NCBI RefSeq assembly: GCF_015687175.1
Contig: NZ_JADPQG010000001.1
Coordinates: 496,001-560,000 of the forward strand
From: Reinekea sp. G2M2-21
Lineage (GTDB): Bacteria > Pseudomonadota > Gammaproteobacteria > Pseudomonadales > Natronospirillaceae
Length of the DNA: 64,000 nucleotides
Reading direction: 5' to 3'
Shown here: piece after piece, positions 23,291 through 34,311 of the stretch
Layout: each line of letters starts with the position of its first letter
Position numbering within the stretch: the stretch's first letter is position 1
Translations under genes and position numbers: made by a program
The notes under the pieces: generated by a model
Database searches by the model: none
Told to the model about the DNA's origin: nothing
The model's input: the letters and a program-made list of their open reading frames with translations, nothing else

Positions 23291-23405
23291 CTCTGTCAAG
23301 CTGGTAATGTGATCTGATCTACATTTTTGCTTATTTTTTTTCAATTTGTTAGACGTTTTTGCAATTTAAAACTATGTTAGACAGCGAAGTTGGAATAACA
23401 AGAAT

Positions 23406-23442
23406 GTGAATAACAGTGTTCACTTCAAAATAGTACTGTGAA
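23406..23442. promoter_or_regulatory. GTGAA/TTCAC inverted and direct repeats upstream of nlpD
   Basis: GTGAA at 23406-23410, TTCAC at 23419-23423 and GTGAA at 23438-23442 form an imperfect 18-bp palindrome (GTGAATAACAGTGTTCAC) plus a third half-site, in the 181-nt gap before nlpD. This could be an operator. The regulator is unknown. Confidence 0.3.
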
Positions 23443-23471
23443 CTGGTTCCGAAATAGAGGTGTTATATACA

Positions 23472-24287
23472 GTGTCTAGCGCGTCAAAATTCAGTTTACT
23501 CATTCTGGCTGTCGTGTTTTTAAACGGCTGTTTGAATAATGCGCGCTTTACGTCTTTAGAGCCGGGAAGCGTGATTACGCAACCGACAACGGCCCCGACA
23601 AAGCAGCTCGCGCCGACGTCGGTGGCGAACCCGGAATTTTATCTGGTGAAACCCGGGGACACCCTATATTCAATCGCTTTCAGATTCGGTTTGGACTATC
23701 GGAAGCTTGCTGAGGCGAATGCAATAAATCAGTCATATCGAATATATGAAGGACAGTCACTTGCGTTAAAAGAGGTTGATTTAGGGACCACTCAGGCATC
23801 CAAAACGCCCGTTCGTGGCCCGGAAACGACGAGTCCGAAAGTGAATGCGCCAGTTACAAAAGTTAACGGTCAAAAAGTTGACGCTCAAGCAACTGTCAGT
23901 CGCCCAGCTGAAAGCCCTAATAATTCGTGGAAATGGCCTCACAATGGGAAAATAGTGCGAACATATTCGTCATCATCGTCCGACCGGAAAGGCATTGATC
24001 TAAGCGGCCGAATTGGTGATTCTGTACTTGCGGCGACAAATGGGGTTGTCGTCTATGCAGGCAATGGTTTGCCGGGTTATGGCAACCTGATCATTATCGA
24101 ACACGCCAACTCTCTGCTCAGCGCGTACGCCTTTAACGAGAAAATGTTGGTAAAAGAAAAAGATCAGGTGCAGGCAGGTCAACGCATTGCAACGATGGGT
24201 AAACAGGGGGACCAGCCCGGTTTGCACTTCGAGATTCGACACAATGGTAAACCGGTAGATCCGTTAGGTTATTTGCCTAAACGCTAA
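23472..24287 (+). CDS. nlpD: NlpD-like LysM/LytM lipoprotein, GTG start
   Basis: Outer-membrane lipoprotein that activates the septal amidase AmiC in E. coli. It has a lipobox LNGC at the end of the signal peptide, a LysM peptidoglycan-binding domain (FYLVKPGDTLYSIAFRFG), a Thr/Pro/Lys-rich linker, and a C-terminal M23/LytM domain. The LytM domain is catalytically degenerate, as in known NlpD: the metal site reads KGIDLSG rather than HxxxD, and AYAFNE has Phe where NlpD usually has His. GTG 23472 has AGAGG upstream; GTG 23460 is an alternative. It lies directly before rpoS, the conserved pair, so the main rpoS promoter is likely inside it. Confidence 0.92.
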   Translation: MSSASKFSLLILAVVFLNGCLNNARFTSLEPGSVITQPTTAPTKQLAPTSVANPEFYLVKPGDTLYSIAFRFGLDYRKLAEANAINQSYRIYEGQSLALKEVDLGTTQASKTPVRGPETTSPKVNAPVTKVNGQKVDAQATVSRPAESPNNSWKWPHNGKIVRTYSSSSSDRKGIDLSGRIGDSVLAATNGVVVYAGNGLPGYGNLIIIEHANSLLSAYAFNEKMLVKEKDQVQAGQRIATMGKQGDQPGLHFEIRHNGKPVDPLGYLPKR

Positions 24288-24340
24288 AATCGTAAACCAT
24301 CCTGTCGATAACATAAGCTCAGCAGCACAGGTGAACGATT

Positions 24341-25363
24341 ATGACGGAACTCAGGGAACACACGACTGCCATTGCAGATGATCAGATCAAATCTTTCAAA
24401 GACCTACTTGATACCTCAGAGTATGATGAAAATGCATTAGCCGATGTTGAAGCAGAAAGCTTTGACTCGACCGACAACGACGATGATGATTTTCAAGATG
24501 CCCTGAATGCTAATGGGACCTTGCAACGCTCACTAGACGCCACGCAACTGTATTTGAATGAAATAGGTTTCTCACCACTGTTAAGCCCAGATGAGGAAGT
24601 CTACTTTGCTCGTTTGGCTCGAAAAGGTGAACCTGCTGGTCGCAAACGAATGATTGAGAGTAACTTACGTTTGGTAGTAAAAATTGCGCGTCGATATCTC
24701 AATCGCGGCCTGACCTTGCTTGATCTTATCGAAGAAGGGAACCTTGGGTTAATTAGGGCTGTTGAGAAGTTTGACCCTGAACGAGGGTTCCGTTTTTCGA
24801 CCTATGCAACGTGGTGGATTCGTCAAACTATCGAACGGGCAATTATGAACCAGACCCGAACCATTCGATTGCCTATTCATGTTGTAAAAGAACTGAATGT
24901 GTATTTGCGCGCTGCTCGTGAGTTGGCTCAAAAACTAGATCACGAACCAACGCCAGAAGATATTGCTGAATTGCTGGAAAAACCAGTGGACGATGTTAAA
25001 AAGATGCTTGCACTGAATGAGCGGGTTACGTCCATTGATACGCCCGTTGGACATACCACAGATAAGAGCTTGTTGGACACTATTGCGGACGACCGCGCCA
25101 ATGATCCGAGCGACTCCCTGCAAGACGATGATCTGAAAGCAAGTATTGATCGTTGGCTTGACGAACTGTCTGAAAAACAACGAGAGGTTGTTGCGCGACG
25201 CTTTGGTCTGCGTGGCTACGAAACATCCACACTTGAGGATGTAGGGCGGGAAATTGGGCTGACTCGGGAACGAGTAAGACAGATTCAGGTTGAATCCTTG
25301 CGTCGGTTGCGAGACATTATGGAGAAGCAAGGGCTAACTTCCACCGCTTTGTTTGGAGCCTGA
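24341..25363 (+). CDS. rpoS: RNA polymerase sigma factor RpoS
   Basis: Stationary-phase and general stress sigma factor. The 340-residue protein has an acidic N-terminal region 1.1, region 1.2/2 ([17 protein letters not shown], then [42 protein letters not shown] with the -10 recognition helix), region 3, and region 4 with the -35 helix-turn-helix ([20 protein letters not shown]). The strongly conserved core distinguishes it from RpoD by length and from RpoH by sequence. It follows nlpD after 53 nt. Confidence 0.98.
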   Translation: MTELREHTTAIADDQIKSFKDLLDTSEYDENALADVEAESFDSTDNDDDDFQDALNANGTLQRSLDATQLYLNEIGFSPLLSPDEEVYFARLARKGEPAGRKRMIESNLRLVVKIARRYLNRGLTLLDLIEEGNLGLIRAVEKFDPERGFRFSTYATWWIRQTIERAIMNQTRTIRLPIHVVKELNVYLRAARELAQKLDHEPTPEDIAELLEKPVDDVKKMLALNERVTSIDTPVGHTTDKSLLDTIADDRANDPSDSLQDDDLKASIDRWLDELSEKQREVVARRFGLRGYETSTLEDVGREIGLTRERVRQIQVESLRRLRDIMEKQGLTSTALFGA

Positions 25364-25403
25364 GAATTTAAACGTGCATATCTTATGTCCTGAGTCGAGA
25401 CCT

Positions 25404-25436
25404 GAAAAGCCAGCTGAGTAATCGGTTGGCTTTTTT
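25404..25436 (+). terminator. terminator after rpoS
   Basis: AAAAGCCA at 25405-25412 pairs with TGGCTTTTTT at 25427-25436 across a 14-nt loop that can itself fold partly. It ends in six T residues. Confidence 0.85.
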
Positions 25437-25523
25437 GTTCGTTATGCCCTTGAGACATGCTTAGCGGGGCACCGTTTGGCACATGCTTTTATGTTTGTTT
25501 TTTTTATCGGGATTTGTGGTTTC

Positions 25524-26144
25524 GTGACTATTGAGTCGGCTATTACTTTTTTTTTGGCGGTGTTGGTGTTTGGCGTGACTCCTGGGCCGGGGGTTTTTGC
25601 AATTCTTGCGCGTGCGTTGGTCCATGGTGCCCGTTCATGCTTTTTTCTGTCCTTGGGTATGACCATAAGTGACATTCTTTATTTGATTGCTGCCTGTCTT
25701 GGTTTGGCTGCTATAGCAACACATTGGAGTCATGTATTTGTCGTTATCCGCGTCGCTGGTGCTCTCTACCTGTTGTATCTGGGCTGGCGTATGTGGACGA
25801 TGCCACTTCCTGAAATAAACAGTTCCGGACTTACCGGGAAAAAAGATTCTTCAGCACTGTTGTTTTTGCAGGGTTTTTTGATTTCGGCATCCAATCCCAA
25901 AGTAATTTTGTTTTATATCGCGTTTTTACCGACCTTTATGGATCTTTCAGTACTTGATTCGACAGATATTGCGATAGCTACAGGTTTGACGTTGTTTAGC
26001 TTGATGCTGGGCTTAAGTTTTATCGCTTGGTTCGCAGCATCTGCACGTCGTTACTTTGAAAGTGAAGCTGGCCATAAATCGCTGCACAGAAGTGCGGGCT
26101 CCATCATGATGGGAGCTGGCGCGTTTCTGTTGTTTAGAAGCTAG
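25524..26144 (+). CDS. LysE/RhtB family amino-acid exporter
   Basis: Inner-membrane efflux carrier of the LysE superfamily; substrate not predictable. The 206-residue protein from GTG 25524 begins MTIESAITFFLAV and has the family motif GVTPGPGVFAILARAL, six hydrophobic segments and the mid-protein motif GFLISASNPKVILFY. In-frame starts further upstream (TTG 25476, ATG 25491) would add an extra hydrophobic stretch not typical of the family. It stands between rpoS and fdxA, which are neighbours in pseudomonads, so it looks inserted. Confidence 0.88.
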   Translation: MTIESAITFFLAVLVFGVTPGPGVFAILARALVHGARSCFFLSLGMTISDILYLIAACLGLAAIATHWSHVFVVIRVAGALYLLYLGWRMWTMPLPEINSSGLTGKKDSSALLFLQGFLISASNPKVILFYIAFLPTFMDLSVLDSTDIAIATGLTLFSLMLGLSFIAWFAASARRYFESEAGHKSLHRSAGSIMMGAGAFLLFRS

Positions 26145-26236
26145 CTGAAATTTCCGTTCTCAACCGCCAAGGGAGGTGGACCGAGATTTTTACAGGTCCG
26201 TATCATCAACGGCTTGTGCTTCTTTGTCATGAAGCC

Positions 26237-26262
26237 AAAAAAAGCCCGCAGTGCGGGCTTTG
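26237..26262 (-). terminator. terminator between the LysE-type gene and fdxA
   Basis: AAAGCCCGCA/GTGCGGGCTT forms a 9-bp stem. Read on the minus strand it is followed by seven T residues (A-run at 26237-26243), so it suits fdxA best. On the plus strand the tail CTTTGTG is weak but may still stop the exporter mRNA. Confidence 0.85.
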
Positions 26263-26281
26263 TGTAAGAAACTACTTTTGA

Positions 26282-26605
26282 TCAACGCTCCAATTGCGCT
26301 CGTTTACCTGGAACGCCATTCTGTTCATCTGCGTCCGGCAAGGCAGCTTTCTGCTCGGTAATGTTTGGCCACACTTCAGCGAGTTCAGCATTGAGTTCAA
26401 TAAATTCAATTTGGTCCGCAGGAACCTCGTCTTCTGACAGAATCGCTTCTGCAGGGCATTCAGGTTCACATAATGCACAATCAATGCATTCATCCGGGTG
26501 AATGACCAGAAAATTCGGGCCTTCGTAGAAACAATCGACCGGGCATACTTCAACGCAGTCGGTGTATTTGCATTTAATGCAGTTTTCTAAGACAACAAAT
26601 GCCAT
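26282..26605 (-). CDS. fdxA: 7Fe-8S ferredoxin FdxA
   Basis: Small electron-transfer protein with one 3Fe-4S and one 4Fe-4S cluster. The 107-residue protein starts [29 protein letters not shown], and the second cluster motif is [12 protein letters not shown]. The acidic C-terminal extension is typical of Azotobacter-type ferredoxin I. It lies divergently from the mutS upstream region and next to rpoS, a common pseudomonad arrangement. Confidence 0.96.
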   Translation of the reverse strand: MAFVVLENCIKCKYTDCVEVCPVDCFYEGPNFLVIHPDECIDCALCEPECPAEAILSEDEVPADQIEFIELNAELAEVWPNITEQKAALPDADEQNGVPGKRAQLER

Positions 26606-26739
26606 GTCAGACTCTCTTCCTGAAGGTTAGTGGCGCTATTTTAGTGATGGTTGGTCACCGTCTCAAGGCGATATTCAGGCTAATATGATGCATGCATATC
26701 TCAAAAAGGAATAAGACGGTGTTTGTTAATGGAAATAAT

Positions 26740-29349
26740 CTATATTCTTTTCTTGCATTGATAAAGCCAGTCTAACGCCTGCTTTGGGGTCATGTTGTCC
26801 AGCTGCAGCGAATCCAGCGCATCGACAATGGGGTGTTGCGCACGCGCAAACAGATCTGCCTGTGCTGTGGGCACCGTTGTTGACACCATTGGTTGGTCAT
26901 CATCTGGTGTATCCTGAGTCTCTGAAGTCCCGGCTATGTTGGCAATACTTTGGGATTCCAACTCCTGAAGTCGGTGTTTTGCTTTACTAATGACTTTTTC
27001 TGGCACTCCGGCTAAGCGGGCGACCTGAATCCCGTAGCTTTGAGACGCTGGACCCTGTTGAACTCGGTGTAGAAATACAAGCCTATCTTCATGTTCCGTC
27101 GCGTCGAGATGGACATTTTCGACACTGCTGTAATTCTCAGCCATGGCGGTCATTTCAAAGTAGTGTGTCGCGAACAGAGTTAAAGCACCGACATGTTCAA
27201 CCAGCTGCTCGGCGGTAGACCATGCCAGAGAGAGCCCATCAAAGGTGCTGGTACCGCGCCCAACCTCATCCATGATGACCAAACTGTTTGGTGTGGCGTT
27301 ATGCAGAATATTCGCTGTTTCTGTCATCTCCACCATAAACGTTGAGCGTCCGCCGGCGACGTCATCCGAGGAACCCATGCGAGTAAATATTCGATCAATT
27401 CGGCCAATGGTGGCACTGTCCGCCGGAACATAACTACCAATACAGGCAAGCAGGGTGATGATGGCGACCTGACGCATATAGGTTGATTTACCGCCCATAT
27501 TAGGGCCGGTAATAATCTGCAGGCTGTGCCTGGTTGACAATTGTGTGCTGTTTGGCACAAAAGGCGTCGAAGTGACTGCCTCTACAACAGGGTGTCGACC
27601 GGCGTCTATGTCAATAATCGCTTCTTCCACTAGGGCTGGTTTCACCCACGCAAATTGATCTGCACAATGGGCTAGCCCATTAAGTACGTCCAGTTCAATT
27701 AACGCTTTACAGAAGGTTTGCAGTGGAATGAGATCATCAGCCAATCGGGCAATCAAATCCTCGTAGAGATGCTTTTCTCTCGATAAAGCCCGGCTTTTGG
27801 CGCTCAGAGCCTTATCTTCAAAGGTCTTAAGTTCCGGTGTAATAAAACGTTCAGCGTTTTTCAAAGTTTGTCTGCGCGTGTATTCGACAGGAGCTTCAGC
27901 CGATTGAGCCTTGCTGATTTCAATGTAATAGCCATGTACTCGGTTATAGCCAACTTTAAGTGAAGATAAGCCGGTGCGTTCGCGTTCATCTGATTCTAAC
28001 TTGGTCAGGAATTCAGAAGCGTTTGTGTCTAAGCCACGCAGTTCATCCAACTCAGCGTCGTATCCATCGGCGATTACACCGCCTTCGCGGATGACGACAG
28101 GGGGGTTCTCCTTGATTGCGCGACTCAGTTCGGCTTCCCAGGCAGGGTCCGCATTAAGATCACGGGCAAGCGTCTGTAGCAATGGTGAATCGCACTGAGC
28201 AAGCAGAGACTGTAGTTCTGGGATGGCTTGCATTGCTTCACGCAGGCGTATTAAATCCCTTGGGCGGGCGGACCCTAAGGCGACCCTGGCCAGTACACGC
28301 TCAATATCGCCGATTGGTTTTAGTACTTGCTCGAAAGATTCAAAGCGAAAGTCTGCTAACAGCGTTTCAATAGCGGCCTGCCGTAAGCGTAACTGCGTTT
28401 GATTGCGCAGGGGGCGGTTTAGCCAGCGCCGCAAAAGTCGGCTGCCCATCGACGTGCTGCATAGATCGATCAGTGCAAAAAGCGTATTCTGTTCGTCACC
28501 ACGGACATTAATGTCAATTTCCAGATTGCGACGACTGGCGCCGTCCAGAATTACACTATCGTCGTGATGTTCTGGTGAAATAGCTTTTATATGGGGCAAT
28601 GATCCGCGTTGAGTTTCCTGCGCATAGTTCAACAGACAACCAGCAGCTCGTAAACCGGTATGCATTGTATCAACGCCGAAACCGGATAGATCTTTTGTGC
28701 CAAATTGGGCAGTCAGGTTGTCGAGCGCACTGTCGTAATCAAAAAGCCAGCCCGGCTGAGGGCGTTTAACCGGGTTGCAGCTCAATTCCGGCAAGGCTGA
28801 GTCTTCCACCACTAACAGTTCACTGGGTTTCAAACGCTCCAGTTCGTTCAATAAATCTTGCAGTTCTGGTAGCTCCTGTACGTTGAAACGACCGCTGGCC
28901 ATGTCCATTACCGCCAATCCCCAACAGTCTGCATGCAGGACCGCAGCCAGCAGGTTTTCCTGGCGTTCTTTTAAATAGGCTTCATCACTCAGAGTTCCAG
29001 GGGTAAGAACGCGAACAACTTTTCGCTCCACCGGTCCTTTGCTGGCTGCCGGGTCTCCAATTTGCTCACAAATGGCAACTGTCCGGCCGCTTTGCACCAG
29101 TCGTGCTATGTAATTTTCGGCTGCGTGATAGGGGATGCCCGCCATTGGAATCGGGGAGCCTGCACTTTGTCCTCGCTTGGTTAGCGTAATATCCAACAGT
29201 CGCGCGGCTTCTTTCGCATCATCAAAAAACAGCTCATAAAAATCACCCATGCGATAAAACACCAGGTCATTGGGATGCTGCTTTTTTATCTTCAAATATT
29301 GCTGCATCATTGGTGTGTGTTCGGCTTTTGGTTGTACCTGCTTGGTCAT
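26740..29349 (-). CDS. mutS: DNA mismatch repair protein MutS
   Basis: Recognises mismatches and recruits MutL. The 869-residue protein starts at the ATG whose complement is CAT at 29347-29349; an in-frame start 14 codons upstream is less likely because the family begins near [22 protein letters not shown]. The mismatch-reading motif [10 protein letters not shown] (Phe-x-Glu region), Walker [14 protein letters not shown], Walker [16 protein letters not shown] and the C-terminal helix-turn-helix are present. GGGAAAG upstream is a weak ribosome site. Confidence 0.97.
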   Translation of the reverse strand: MTKQVQPKAEHTPMMQQYLKIKKQHPNDLVFYRMGDFYELFFDDAKEAARLLDITLTKRGQSAGSPIPMAGIPYHAAENYIARLVQSGRTVAICEQIGDPAASKGPVERKVVRVLTPGTLSDEAYLKERQENLLAAVLHADCWGLAVMDMASGRFNVQELPELQDLLNELERLKPSELLVVEDSALPELSCNPVKRPQPGWLFDYDSALDNLTAQFGTKDLSGFGVDTMHTGLRAAGCLLNYAQETQRGSLPHIKAISPEHHDDSVILDGASRRNLEIDINVRGDEQNTLFALIDLCSTSMGSRLLRRWLNRPLRNQTQLRLRQAAIETLLADFRFESFEQVLKPIGDIERVLARVALGSARPRDLIRLREAMQAIPELQSLLAQCDSPLLQTLARDLNADPAWEAELSRAIKENPPVVIREGGVIADGYDAELDELRGLDTNASEFLTKLESDERERTGLSSLKVGYNRVHGYYIEISKAQSAEAPVEYTRRQTLKNAERFITPELKTFEDKALSAKSRALSREKHLYEDLIARLADDLIPLQTFCKALIELDVLNGLAHCADQFAWVKPALVEEAIIDIDAGRHPVVEAVTSTPFVPNSTQLSTRHSLQIITGPNMGGKSTYMRQVAIITLLACIGSYVPADSATIGRIDRIFTRMGSSDDVAGGRSTFMVEMTETANILHNATPNSLVIMDEVGRGTSTFDGLSLAWSTAEQLVEHVGALTLFATHYFEMTAMAENYSSVENVHLDATEHEDRLVFLHRVQQGPASQSYGIQVARLAGVPEKVISKAKHRLQELESQSIANIAGTSETQDTPDDDQPMVSTTVPTAQADLFARAQHPIVDALDSLQLDNMTPKQALDWLYQCKKRI

Positions 29350-29432
29350 GACTTTCCCGACTGATTGGTTTGGAAATTTGAAAGCGCACAATCATATTCT
29401 AAACGCCCGCTAACCTAAACCTGGAGTTTTCG

Positions 29433-29894
29433 ATGATCGTTACGACCCTGGCAAATAAGCTCAATTTAAGGCAGCAAACCTTGGCGACGGTGGAATCCTG
29501 TACAGGCGGCGGAATTGCTGCCCGCTGTACGGATGTGCCCGGCAGTTCGGCATGGTTTGTCGGGGGCGTGATCACTTATTCAAATGATATGAAAGCGCGC
29601 TTGGGCGTGGAGCAACAGGCTATTTTGAACCATGGTGCCGTCAGTGAGGTCGTTGTCAGGCAAATGGCGGAACAAGGGCGGATGTTCTGTTCAGCGGACT
29701 GGTCTATCGCAGTGAGTGGGATCGCCGGACCGGATGGGGGGACGCCGGACAAACCAGTCGGAACCGTCTGGTTTGCTTGGGCGGGAGCTCAGCAGACCGA
29801 TACGGAATGCAAAGTTTTTATCGGAAACAGACAGCAGATTCGGCAACAGGCGGTCGATTTTGCTCTGCAAACCTTAACAGATTTACTTAATTAA
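29433..29894 (+). CDS. pncC: nicotinamide-nucleotide amidohydrolase (CinA C-terminal family)
   Basis: Deamidates nicotinamide mononucleotide to nicotinate mononucleotide in NAD recycling. The stand-alone 153-residue CinA C-terminal domain has TVESCTGGGIAARCTDVPGSS at the N-terminus, then GGVITYSNDMKARLGV and VSGIAGPDGGTPDKPVGTVWFA. It lies divergently from mutS and upstream of recA, the usual place of this gene (often named cinA or ygaD). Its expression may overlap SOS control, since the LexA site lies in the gap to recA. Confidence 0.94.
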   Translation: MIVTTLANKLNLRQQTLATVESCTGGGIAARCTDVPGSSAWFVGGVITYSNDMKARLGVEQQAILNHGAVSEVVVRQMAEQGRMFCSADWSIAVSGIAGPDGGTPDKPVGTVWFAWAGAQQTDTECKVFIGNRQQIRQQAVDFALQTLTDLLN

Positions 29895-29934
29895 CAAATT
29901 TTTTCTTGTCAGGGCAAAAATAAACATGTTTAAA

Positions 29935-29954
29935 TACTGTTTATTCATACAGCA
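29935..29954 (+). promoter_or_regulatory. LexA (SOS) box upstream of recA
   Basis: TACTGTTTATTCATACAGCA matches the gammaproteobacterial consensus CTG-N10-CAG with TACTGT and ACAG half-sites. A likely -35 (TTGTCA, 29906-29911) and a TA-rich -10 near 29929-29936 lie just upstream, so bound LexA would block the promoter. The site is 22 nt before the recA ATG. Confidence 0.93.
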
Positions 29955-29976
29955 CTTATAGAATCGGAAAAATACT

Positions 29977-31074
29977 ATGGACGCCAATAAAGAAAAAGCA
30001 CTATCTGCTGCGCTTAGCCAAATCGAACGTCAATTTGGTAAGGGTTCTGTTATGCGCATGGGAGACCAGGAGCGCATTGATATTCCCGCCATTTCGACCG
30101 GTTCACTGGGATTGGACATCGCCCTGGGTATCGGCGGTCTACCAAAAGGCCGGGTTGTTGAGATATATGGTCCGGAATCTTCTGGTAAAACAACGTTGAC
30201 GCTGCAGGTAATTGCTGAAGCGCAAAAAGCCGGTGGAACCTGTGCTTTCGTAGACGCTGAGCACGCTCTTGATCCGAATTACGCCGAAAAATTGGGCGTT
30301 AATGTCGACGATCTGCTGGTTTCTCAGCCGGATACCGGCGAGCAAGCGCTAGAAATTGCCGATATGCTGGTCCGGTCCAATGCCGTCGATGTCATCATTA
30401 TCGACTCCGTCGCAGCACTGGTGCCAAAAGCTGAAATCGAGGGTGAGATGGGCGATCACCATGTTGGTTTGCAAGCGCGCTTGATGTCTCAGGCATTGCG
30501 GAAAATCACCGGTAATATCAAAACAGCGAACTGCCTGGTGATCTTCATTAACCAGATTCGTATGAAGATTGGTGTCATGTTTGGTAATCCTGAAACCACC
30601 ACCGGTGGTAACGCATTGAAGTTCTACTCGTCAGTGCGACTGGATATTCGCCGTACTGGCACGATTAAAGACGGTGATGAAGTAATTGGCTCTGAAACCC
30701 GAGTCAAGGTGGTTAAAAATAAGGTTTCTCCCCCATTCCGTCAGGCCGATTTTCAGATCATGTATGGCAAAGGGATTTATCACATGGGTGAGGTTATCGA
30801 CCTGGGCGTGAAAATTGGCTTGGTCGAGAAATCCGGTGCTTGGTACTCCTATAAGGGTGATAAAATCGGACAAGGAAAGGCCAATGCGGCTAAATTCTTG
30901 GGTGATAACCCTGAAATTGCGCAAGAAATTGAGGCTGCTATCCGCGCTGAATATTTGACCAAGGATAAGGGAAAGGAAAAGGGCCAAGTTGAAGCCGAAC
31001 AGCCTAAGGTTGAAGACAAAAAAGCGGCAACTGTCGCTAAGTCTGCAAAAGCCGATAAAGCAGAAAAAGCCTGA
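29977..31074 (+). CDS. recA: recombinase RecA
   Basis: Forms filaments on single-stranded DNA for strand exchange and LexA co-cleavage. The protein has 365 residues. Walker A GPESSGKT is at residues 65-72, loop L1/L2 residues are in [19 protein letters not shown] and [20 protein letters not shown], and the [14 protein letters not shown] signature is present. The C-terminal tail is very rich in Lys and Ala (with Glu/Asp), longer and more basic than the acidic tail of E. coli RecA. It is under a LexA box and followed by recX. Confidence 0.99.
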   Translation: MDANKEKALSAALSQIERQFGKGSVMRMGDQERIDIPAISTGSLGLDIALGIGGLPKGRVVEIYGPESSGKTTLTLQVIAEAQKAGGTCAFVDAEHALDPNYAEKLGVNVDDLLVSQPDTGEQALEIADMLVRSNAVDVIIIDSVAALVPKAEIEGEMGDHHVGLQARLMSQALRKITGNIKTANCLVIFINQIRMKIGVMFGNPETTTGGNALKFYSSVRLDIRRTGTIKDGDEVIGSETRVKVVKNKVSPPFRQADFQIMYGKGIYHMGEVIDLGVKIGLVEKSGAWYSYKGDKIGQGKANAAKFLGDNPEIAQEIEAAIRAEYLTKDKGKEKGQVEAEQPKVEDKKAATVAKSAKADKAEKA

Positions 31075-31124
31075 TTTGACGGTAATACCCTTGGCCGTGC
31101 CATACGGTCAGGGGTTGGTGACTT

Positions 31125-31577
31125 ATGAATTCGATTTGGAACACCTCATTAAACATCTTGGCACGTCGCGAACACTCCCGGCATGAGCTGGCTGCGAAAT
31201 TGCGAAAACGCTTTCCGGATGCCGAAGATCAGATCGAGCCGGTGTTGGAACGATTGCAGGATGCAGGCCTGCAAGATGATCTACGTTTTGCAGAAATGTG
31301 GTTGCGTTCGCAAGTATCCCGAGGCCGTGGTCCTGTACGCATACGCGGTGAAGCACGGCAAAAAGGGGTTGAATTATTGGTTGCTGAGTTATTGTCGGAG
31401 CAGGAAATTGATTGGTTTGAGTTAGCTCTCGATCTTGCCCGCAAGAAGTTCCCAGCAGGTGTGACCTTCGAATCTAAAGCTAAGGCCTACCGTTTTTTAA
31501 GTTATCGGGGCTTCGAATCCGATTCTGTGCAATACGCCATCAGTGAATTGAGCCAACACGCGGCTTCAGACCTCTAA
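31125..31577 (+). CDS. recX: regulatory protein RecX
   Basis: Binds RecA filaments and limits their activity. The 150-residue, helical, highly charged protein has three-helix repeats: LARREHSRHELAAKLRKR, then LQDDLRFAEMWLRSQVSRGRGPVRIRGEARQKG, and a C-terminal RKKFP...KAYRFLSYRGF repeat. It starts 51 nt after recA and is probably made by read-through of the SOS transcript. Confidence 0.95.
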   Translation: MNSIWNTSLNILARREHSRHELAAKLRKRFPDAEDQIEPVLERLQDAGLQDDLRFAEMWLRSQVSRGRGPVRIRGEARQKGVELLVAELLSEQEIDWFELALDLARKKFPAGVTFESKAKAYRFLSYRGFESDSVQYAISELSQHAASDL

Positions 31578-31691
31578 ATAACTGCCCCGCAAACCTTTTT
31601 GCCCTCACTCTGCTGTTTCCTCCTCACGCCGTTCTGTGTACTATTGACAGCCTTTTTGAAGCTGAAACCCCTATAGAGACTGTACCTTCAC

Positions 31692-34298
31692 ATGAAAACC
31701 TCTGAAATTCGTCGTCGCTTTCTCGATTTTTACGCAAAGAATGACCATAGGATTGTACCGGCAGGTTCGCTGGTACCAGGTAATGACCCTACGTTATTGT
31801 TTACAAACGCAGGTATGAATCAGTTCAAGGATGTCTTTCTGGGCACCGACAAACGAGATTACAACCGAGCGACCACGGCTCAGCGATGTGTGCGGGCTGG
31901 CGGAAAGCATAATGACTTGGAAAACGTAGGTTATACCGCGCGTCACCATACCTTTTTTGAAATGCTTGGCAATTTCAGCTTCGGTGATTACTTTAAAAAA
32001 GAGGCCATACAGTTTGCATGGGCTTTTTTGACTGAAGAACTGGGGCTCCCGAAAGAGAAGCTTTGGGTGACCGTCTATAAAGATGATGATGAAGCTGCAG
32101 ATATTTGGATAAACGAAATTGGCGTTGATCCAAAACGATTGTCTCGGTTGGGGGATAAAGACAACTTCTGGATGATGGGTGATACCGGCCCTTGTGGTCC
32201 CTGTTCTGAGATATTTTATGACCATGGTGAAGATGTGCCTGGTGGCCCACCAGGAAGCCCGGATGACGATCTGGATCGATACATTGAGATCTGGAACCTG
32301 GTCTTCATGCAGTTCGATACGTTAGAAGACGGTACCCGCGTACCATTGCCCAAACCATCCGTTGATACAGGCATGGGCTTAGAGCGGCTAGCTGCGGTAT
32401 TGCAGAACGTTCATTCCAATTATGAGATCGACCTGTTTCAGTCGTTAATTAAAGCAGTGATGGGTGTAACGGGGTGTACCGATATTGAGAACCGCTCATT
32501 ACGAGTGATAGCAGACCATATTCGCTCAACAGCATTCTTGATTGCAGACGGGGTTATTCCGTCAAACGAAGGCCGGGGATATGTGTTGCGTCGTATCATT
32601 CGGCGGGCGATTCGTCATGGCTACAAGTTGGGTTGTTCTGACCTGTTTATGTATAAGCTGGTTGATGCATTGGTTGTTGAGATGGGTGACGCCTATCCAG
32701 AGCTGGCACAGCAGGCCGATCATGTTAAGAAAGTCTTGAAAATTGAAGAAGAGCAGTTTGCCCGTACGCTGGATAATGGCATGTCCATTTTAGAAGCGGG
32801 TATTGCCGACTTAAACAGCCAGGTAATTCCTGGTGAACTGGTCTTTAAATTATATGATACCTATGGTTTTCCAGCCGACTTGACAGCAGATGTTGCTCGT
32901 GAAAAGGGTTTAACAATTGATCAGGTCGGTTTCGATACGGCAATGGCAGAGCAGAGAGCCATGTCAAAATCTGCCAACAAATTTAAATTGGATCGTAATA
33001 TTGATCTTGGACTTCCGGGGCAAACCGTTTTTCTCGGCTACGATACCCTCGTGTCGACCGGGCGCGTGATCAAAATCTTAAAAGATAATTTGGATGTGCC
33101 GACATTAATGGCAGGTGACAATGGTGTTGTGATTCTTGATCAGACATCCTTTTACGCTGAGTCCGGCGGTCAAGCTGGCGATCAGGGTATGTTGACTGCT
33201 AACGGATTGCAGATTCAAGTTGACGATTGTCAGAAGTTACAGGGGCATCATTTGCACCAGGTAACGGTACTAGAAGGTTCATTAAATTGCGGTGACGAGA
33301 TTACGGCAACTGTTAAGCGAGATGAACGCGAAAACACTGCTCGGCATCACAGTGCTACCCATTTAATGCACGCGGCGTTACGGTCGGTGCTCGGTGGGCA
33401 TGTACAACAGCGCGGCTCGCTGGTGACGTTTGATAAGTTACGCTTCGATTTTTCGCATCTTGAGGCTGTAACCCCAGAAGAAATTCGAGAGATCGAAAAC
33501 ATCGTTAACGCTCAAGTCATGGCAAATACCGAAGTGTCAACCGACATCATGGATGTCGATTCGGCTCGGGAATCCGGGGCGATGGCGCTTTTTGGCGAAA
33601 AGTATGACGACAAGGTACGTGTACTGACCATGGGGCAGGATGGTTTTTCAAAAGAGCTCTGTGGCGGAACCCACGTTCGTCGAACAGGTGATATCGGCCT
33701 GTTTCGAATTGTCTCTGAAAGTGGTATCGCTGCTGGTATTCGGCGGATTGAAGCGGTTTCCGGGCCATATGCTCTGGCGACAGTGCGGCAGCAAGAAAAT
33801 CTGCTGAATGAACTGCAGTTAAGCTTTAAATGCTCGGCCGATCAATTAGCGGCTAAGGTGCATCAGTCGTTAGCGCATACCAAAGATCTGGAGCGTGAAA
33901 TTGATCAGTTGAAGACCAAGTTGGCATCCGCTGCAGCCGGAGACTTAGCGTCACAGGCTGTTGATATCTCCGGGGTCAATGTGCTCGCCGTACGTTTGGA
34001 CGGCGTTGATAGCCAGTCCTTGCGGACTACCATGGATCAGATGAAGGACAAGCTTGGGACTGCCGTCATCTTGATAGCCGCGGTGAATGATGGAAAAGTT
34101 CAGTTGGCGGCCGGCGTTACAAAAGACCTTATCGCCAAGATTAAGGCGGGTGATCTTATTAAGGAAGTTGGCGCTTTAATGGGCGCGAAAGGTGGCGGTA
34201 AACCAGATATGGCCATGGCTGGTGGCGGGGATGCCAGCAAAATAGAAGTTGCCTTGTCTAATGTTACCACTTGGGTTAAGCAGAAACTGGACGCTTGA
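31692..34298 (+). CDS. alaS: alanyl-tRNA synthetase
   Basis: Charges tRNA-Ala. The 868-residue protein has the class II core ([36 protein letters not shown]), the editing domain with the zinc-binding [13 protein letters not shown] and [15 protein letters not shown] motifs, and the C-terminal C-Ala domain with a Gly-rich [15 protein letters not shown] segment. lysC follows after only 13 nt. A TTGACA hexamer at 31644-31649 lies upstream but the nearest TATAGA is 22 nt away, so no promoter is called. Confidence 0.98.
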   Translation: MKTSEIRRRFLDFYAKNDHRIVPAGSLVPGNDPTLLFTNAGMNQFKDVFLGTDKRDYNRATTAQRCVRAGGKHNDLENVGYTARHHTFFEMLGNFSFGDYFKKEAIQFAWAFLTEELGLPKEKLWVTVYKDDDEAADIWINEIGVDPKRLSRLGDKDNFWMMGDTGPCGPCSEIFYDHGEDVPGGPPGSPDDDLDRYIEIWNLVFMQFDTLEDGTRVPLPKPSVDTGMGLERLAAVLQNVHSNYEIDLFQSLIKAVMGVTGCTDIENRSLRVIADHIRSTAFLIADGVIPSNEGRGYVLRRIIRRAIRHGYKLGCSDLFMYKLVDALVVEMGDAYPELAQQADHVKKVLKIEEEQFARTLDNGMSILEAGIADLNSQVIPGELVFKLYDTYGFPADLTADVAREKGLTIDQVGFDTAMAEQRAMSKSANKFKLDRNIDLGLPGQTVFLGYDTLVSTGRVIKILKDNLDVPTLMAGDNGVVILDQTSFYAESGGQAGDQGMLTANGLQIQVDDCQKLQGHHLHQVTVLEGSLNCGDEITATVKRDERENTARHHSATHLMHAALRSVLGGHVQQRGSLVTFDKLRFDFSHLEAVTPEEIREIENIVNAQVMANTEVSTDIMDVDSARESGAMALFGEKYDDKVRVLTMGQDGFSKELCGGTHVRRTGDIGLFRIVSESGIAAGIRRIEAVSGPYALATVRQQENLLNELQLSFKCSADQLAAKVHQSLAHTKDLEREIDQLKTKLASAAAGDLASQAVDISGVNVLAVRLDGVDSQSLRTTMDQMKDKLGTAVILIAAVNDGKVQLAAGVTKDLIAKIKAGDLIKEVGALMGAKGGGKPDMAMAGGGDASKIEVALSNVTTWVKQKLDA

Positions 34299-34311
34299 CT
34301 GAGGATTTCTA

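Noticed and set aside
25364..26281. rsmZ-type sRNA near rpoS-fdxA
   Set aside because: Only one or two GGA motifs are present and there is no multi-hairpin pattern. The space is occupied by a LysE-type gene and terminators.
31644..31677. alaS promoter TTGACA...TATAGA
   Set aside because: The spacer is 22 nt, outside the normal range.
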